Below are positions 63,278 to 64,000 of a DNA stretch of 64,000 nucleotides, piece by piece; the stretch's first letter is position 1, and each line of letters opens with the position of its first letter. The stretch lies in assembly GCF_004795015.1 (NCBI RefSeq), contig NZ_SSBI01000001.1, positions 62,001 to 126,000 of the forward strand, written 5' to 3'. This DNA is from Streptomyces sp. A1277. Its GTDB lineage: Bacteria; Actinomycetota; Actinomycetes; Streptomycetales; Streptomycetaceae. The notes below the pieces were generated by a model. It saw nothing but the letters and a program-made list of their open reading frames with translations, had not been told where the DNA came from and ran no database searches. A program made the position numbers and the translations under genes.

Positions 63278-63289
63278 GGGGGGTACTCG

Positions 63290-64000
63290 TTACGTCGCGA
63301 CGGGCCCCAGGCCGAAGCGTGTGTCCAGGTCCTGCGCGTCGGCCGGGGCGATGTCCTCGTAGACGTTCTGCGGCCAGTACGGGCAGCCGTCGATCCATGC
63401 GACGGCCAGCGGCAGCCCGTCGAGCCAGCCGCGCAGCTCCACCGTGCCGGTGGGCGCGGGCAGCCCCGCCCAGGGATCCTTCACCGGCCCCGGCGGCAGG
63501 AGCGGCAGCAGCCCCACCGGCCGCGCGCCGGCATCGGGCTCCCCGGCCTCCCCGGCGTCCACCGACTCCCCGGCGTTCACCGACTCCCCGGCCGGGAAGA
63601 GCACGAGCGTCGGCCCGTCCTCCCTGCCGTCGTACAGAAGGGCGTACCGGTGGACCTGGGGCGCGGGTGCGGTCGCGGCGGCGGCCAGCATGCGGGCGTT
63701 CGGGATGCCCGCGGTGACCGCGCGCCAGAGCCTGAAGAGCCCGAAGGCGCCGAGGACCGCCCCCACCACCAGGGGCCCGGACGCGACCGTGCCGACGCCC
63801 GTGACCAGGGCCAGGACGACGACGCCGCCGGTGTACGACAGGGACCACAGGGCCGGCGCGATGCCGGTGGCGTTCCGCAGCGTGGGCACCCGCCACCAGG
63901 TCAGCGGCTCTCCCGGGTGCATCCGGTCCGGCACGGCAGGCTTCACCGGGGGCGCGGCTCGCAGCCGGGCCTGAAGCCCGGCCTCGGCGGCGTACGCCGC
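63290..64000 (-). CDS. hypothetical membrane protein, partial (5' end beyond window)
   Basis: The minus-strand frame is open to the right edge (63290-64000); a GTG at 63944-63946 is only an internal possible start. Two membrane segments (APALWSLSYTGGVVVLALVT, ASGPLVVGAVLGAFGLFRLW) are followed by a soluble part with ALLYDGREDGPTLVLFPAGE and an acidic repeat (GESVNAGESVDAGEAGEPDA). It looks like an actinobacterial membrane-anchored hypothetical. Convergent with the P450 gene, only 12 bases between stops. Confidence 0.7.
   Translation of the reverse strand, partial: AAYAAEAGLQARLRAAPPVKPAVPDRMHPGEPLTWWRVPTLRNATGIAPALWSLSYTGGVVVLALVTGVGTVASGPLVVGAVLGAFGLFRLWRAVTAGIPNARMLAAAATAPAPQVHRYALLYDGREDGPTLVLFPAGESVNAGESVDAGEAGEPDAGARPVGLLPLLPPGPVKDPWAGLPAPTGTVELRGWLDGLPLAVAWIDGCPYWPQNVYEDIAPADAQDLDTRFGLGPVAT

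Overview
The window reads as chromosomal DNA of a Streptomyces species. The GC is very high with strong G/C third-position bias. The gene block dnaK-grpE-dnaJ-hspR with HspR-type inverted repeats, clpB, pyrE, class II fructose-bisphosphate aldolase (fba) and a kynurenine operon is typical of the Streptomyces core.

Left part (1 to about 27.56 kb) is accessory DNA stacked against the 3' end of an intact tRNA-Gly(CCC) gene (minus strand, 27563-27633). The 3' half of that tRNA recurs five more times in the same orientation, at about 1286, 3749, 10532, 11870 and 13320. Each copy has its own hairpin terminator on the outer side and a related ~120-base block on the inner side. The five halves cut the region into small cargo cassettes with no recognisable integrase: (A-B) a secreted three-repeat protein; (B-C) an ESX/WXG-associated operon with a 1579-residue Rhs/YD-repeat toxin and its presumed immunity gene; (C-D) a Phd antitoxin, a DUF6247-like gene and a frameshifted RelE-like toxin; (D-E) only a two-gene, toxin-antitoxin-like pair; (E-tRNA) a larger load.

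The large E-tRNA segment (13.4-27.5 kb) looks like a defence island. One minus-strand series encodes an OLD-type ATPase/TOPRIM protein, a kinase with an N-terminal DNA-binding domain, a DUF262 protein, a DUF3696-type ATPase and an unrecognised protein. Upstream lie a UDP-glucose dehydrogenase-MazG fusion, a protein with a divergent SIR2 domain, a small unknown protein, an XRE-type regulator and a 6-phosphogluconate-dehydrogenase-like gene whose stop codon lies inside the tRNA.

Right of the tRNA the order is core-like: a small zinc-ribbon-like protein, dcd, a phosphoribosyltransferase, a Yip1-type membrane protein, a large Fe-S oxidoreductase and a sugar-transferase-like gene. The heat-shock operon dnaK-grpE-dnaJ-hspR follows, with HspR sites before both dnaK and clpB. 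Between hspR and clpB sits a less common insertion: two paralogous LuxR-type regulators, a short exported-looking peptide built of four 13-residue units (three starting EISW), and a small Rieske-like protein.

From 44.5 kb onward: MFS transporter, YbjN protein, aminotransferase, small Cys/Gly/Ser-rich protein, DUF2617, membrane spermidine-synthase-like protein, SRPBCC protein, aldose epimerase, pyrE (its terminator contains a parS-like 16-mer), fba, MalY-like aminotransferase, DUF3151, kynA-kynU-hydrolase, a two-component system, a cytochrome P450 and a partial gene at the right edge.

All family assignments come from reading translated sequence by eye; no search was run.
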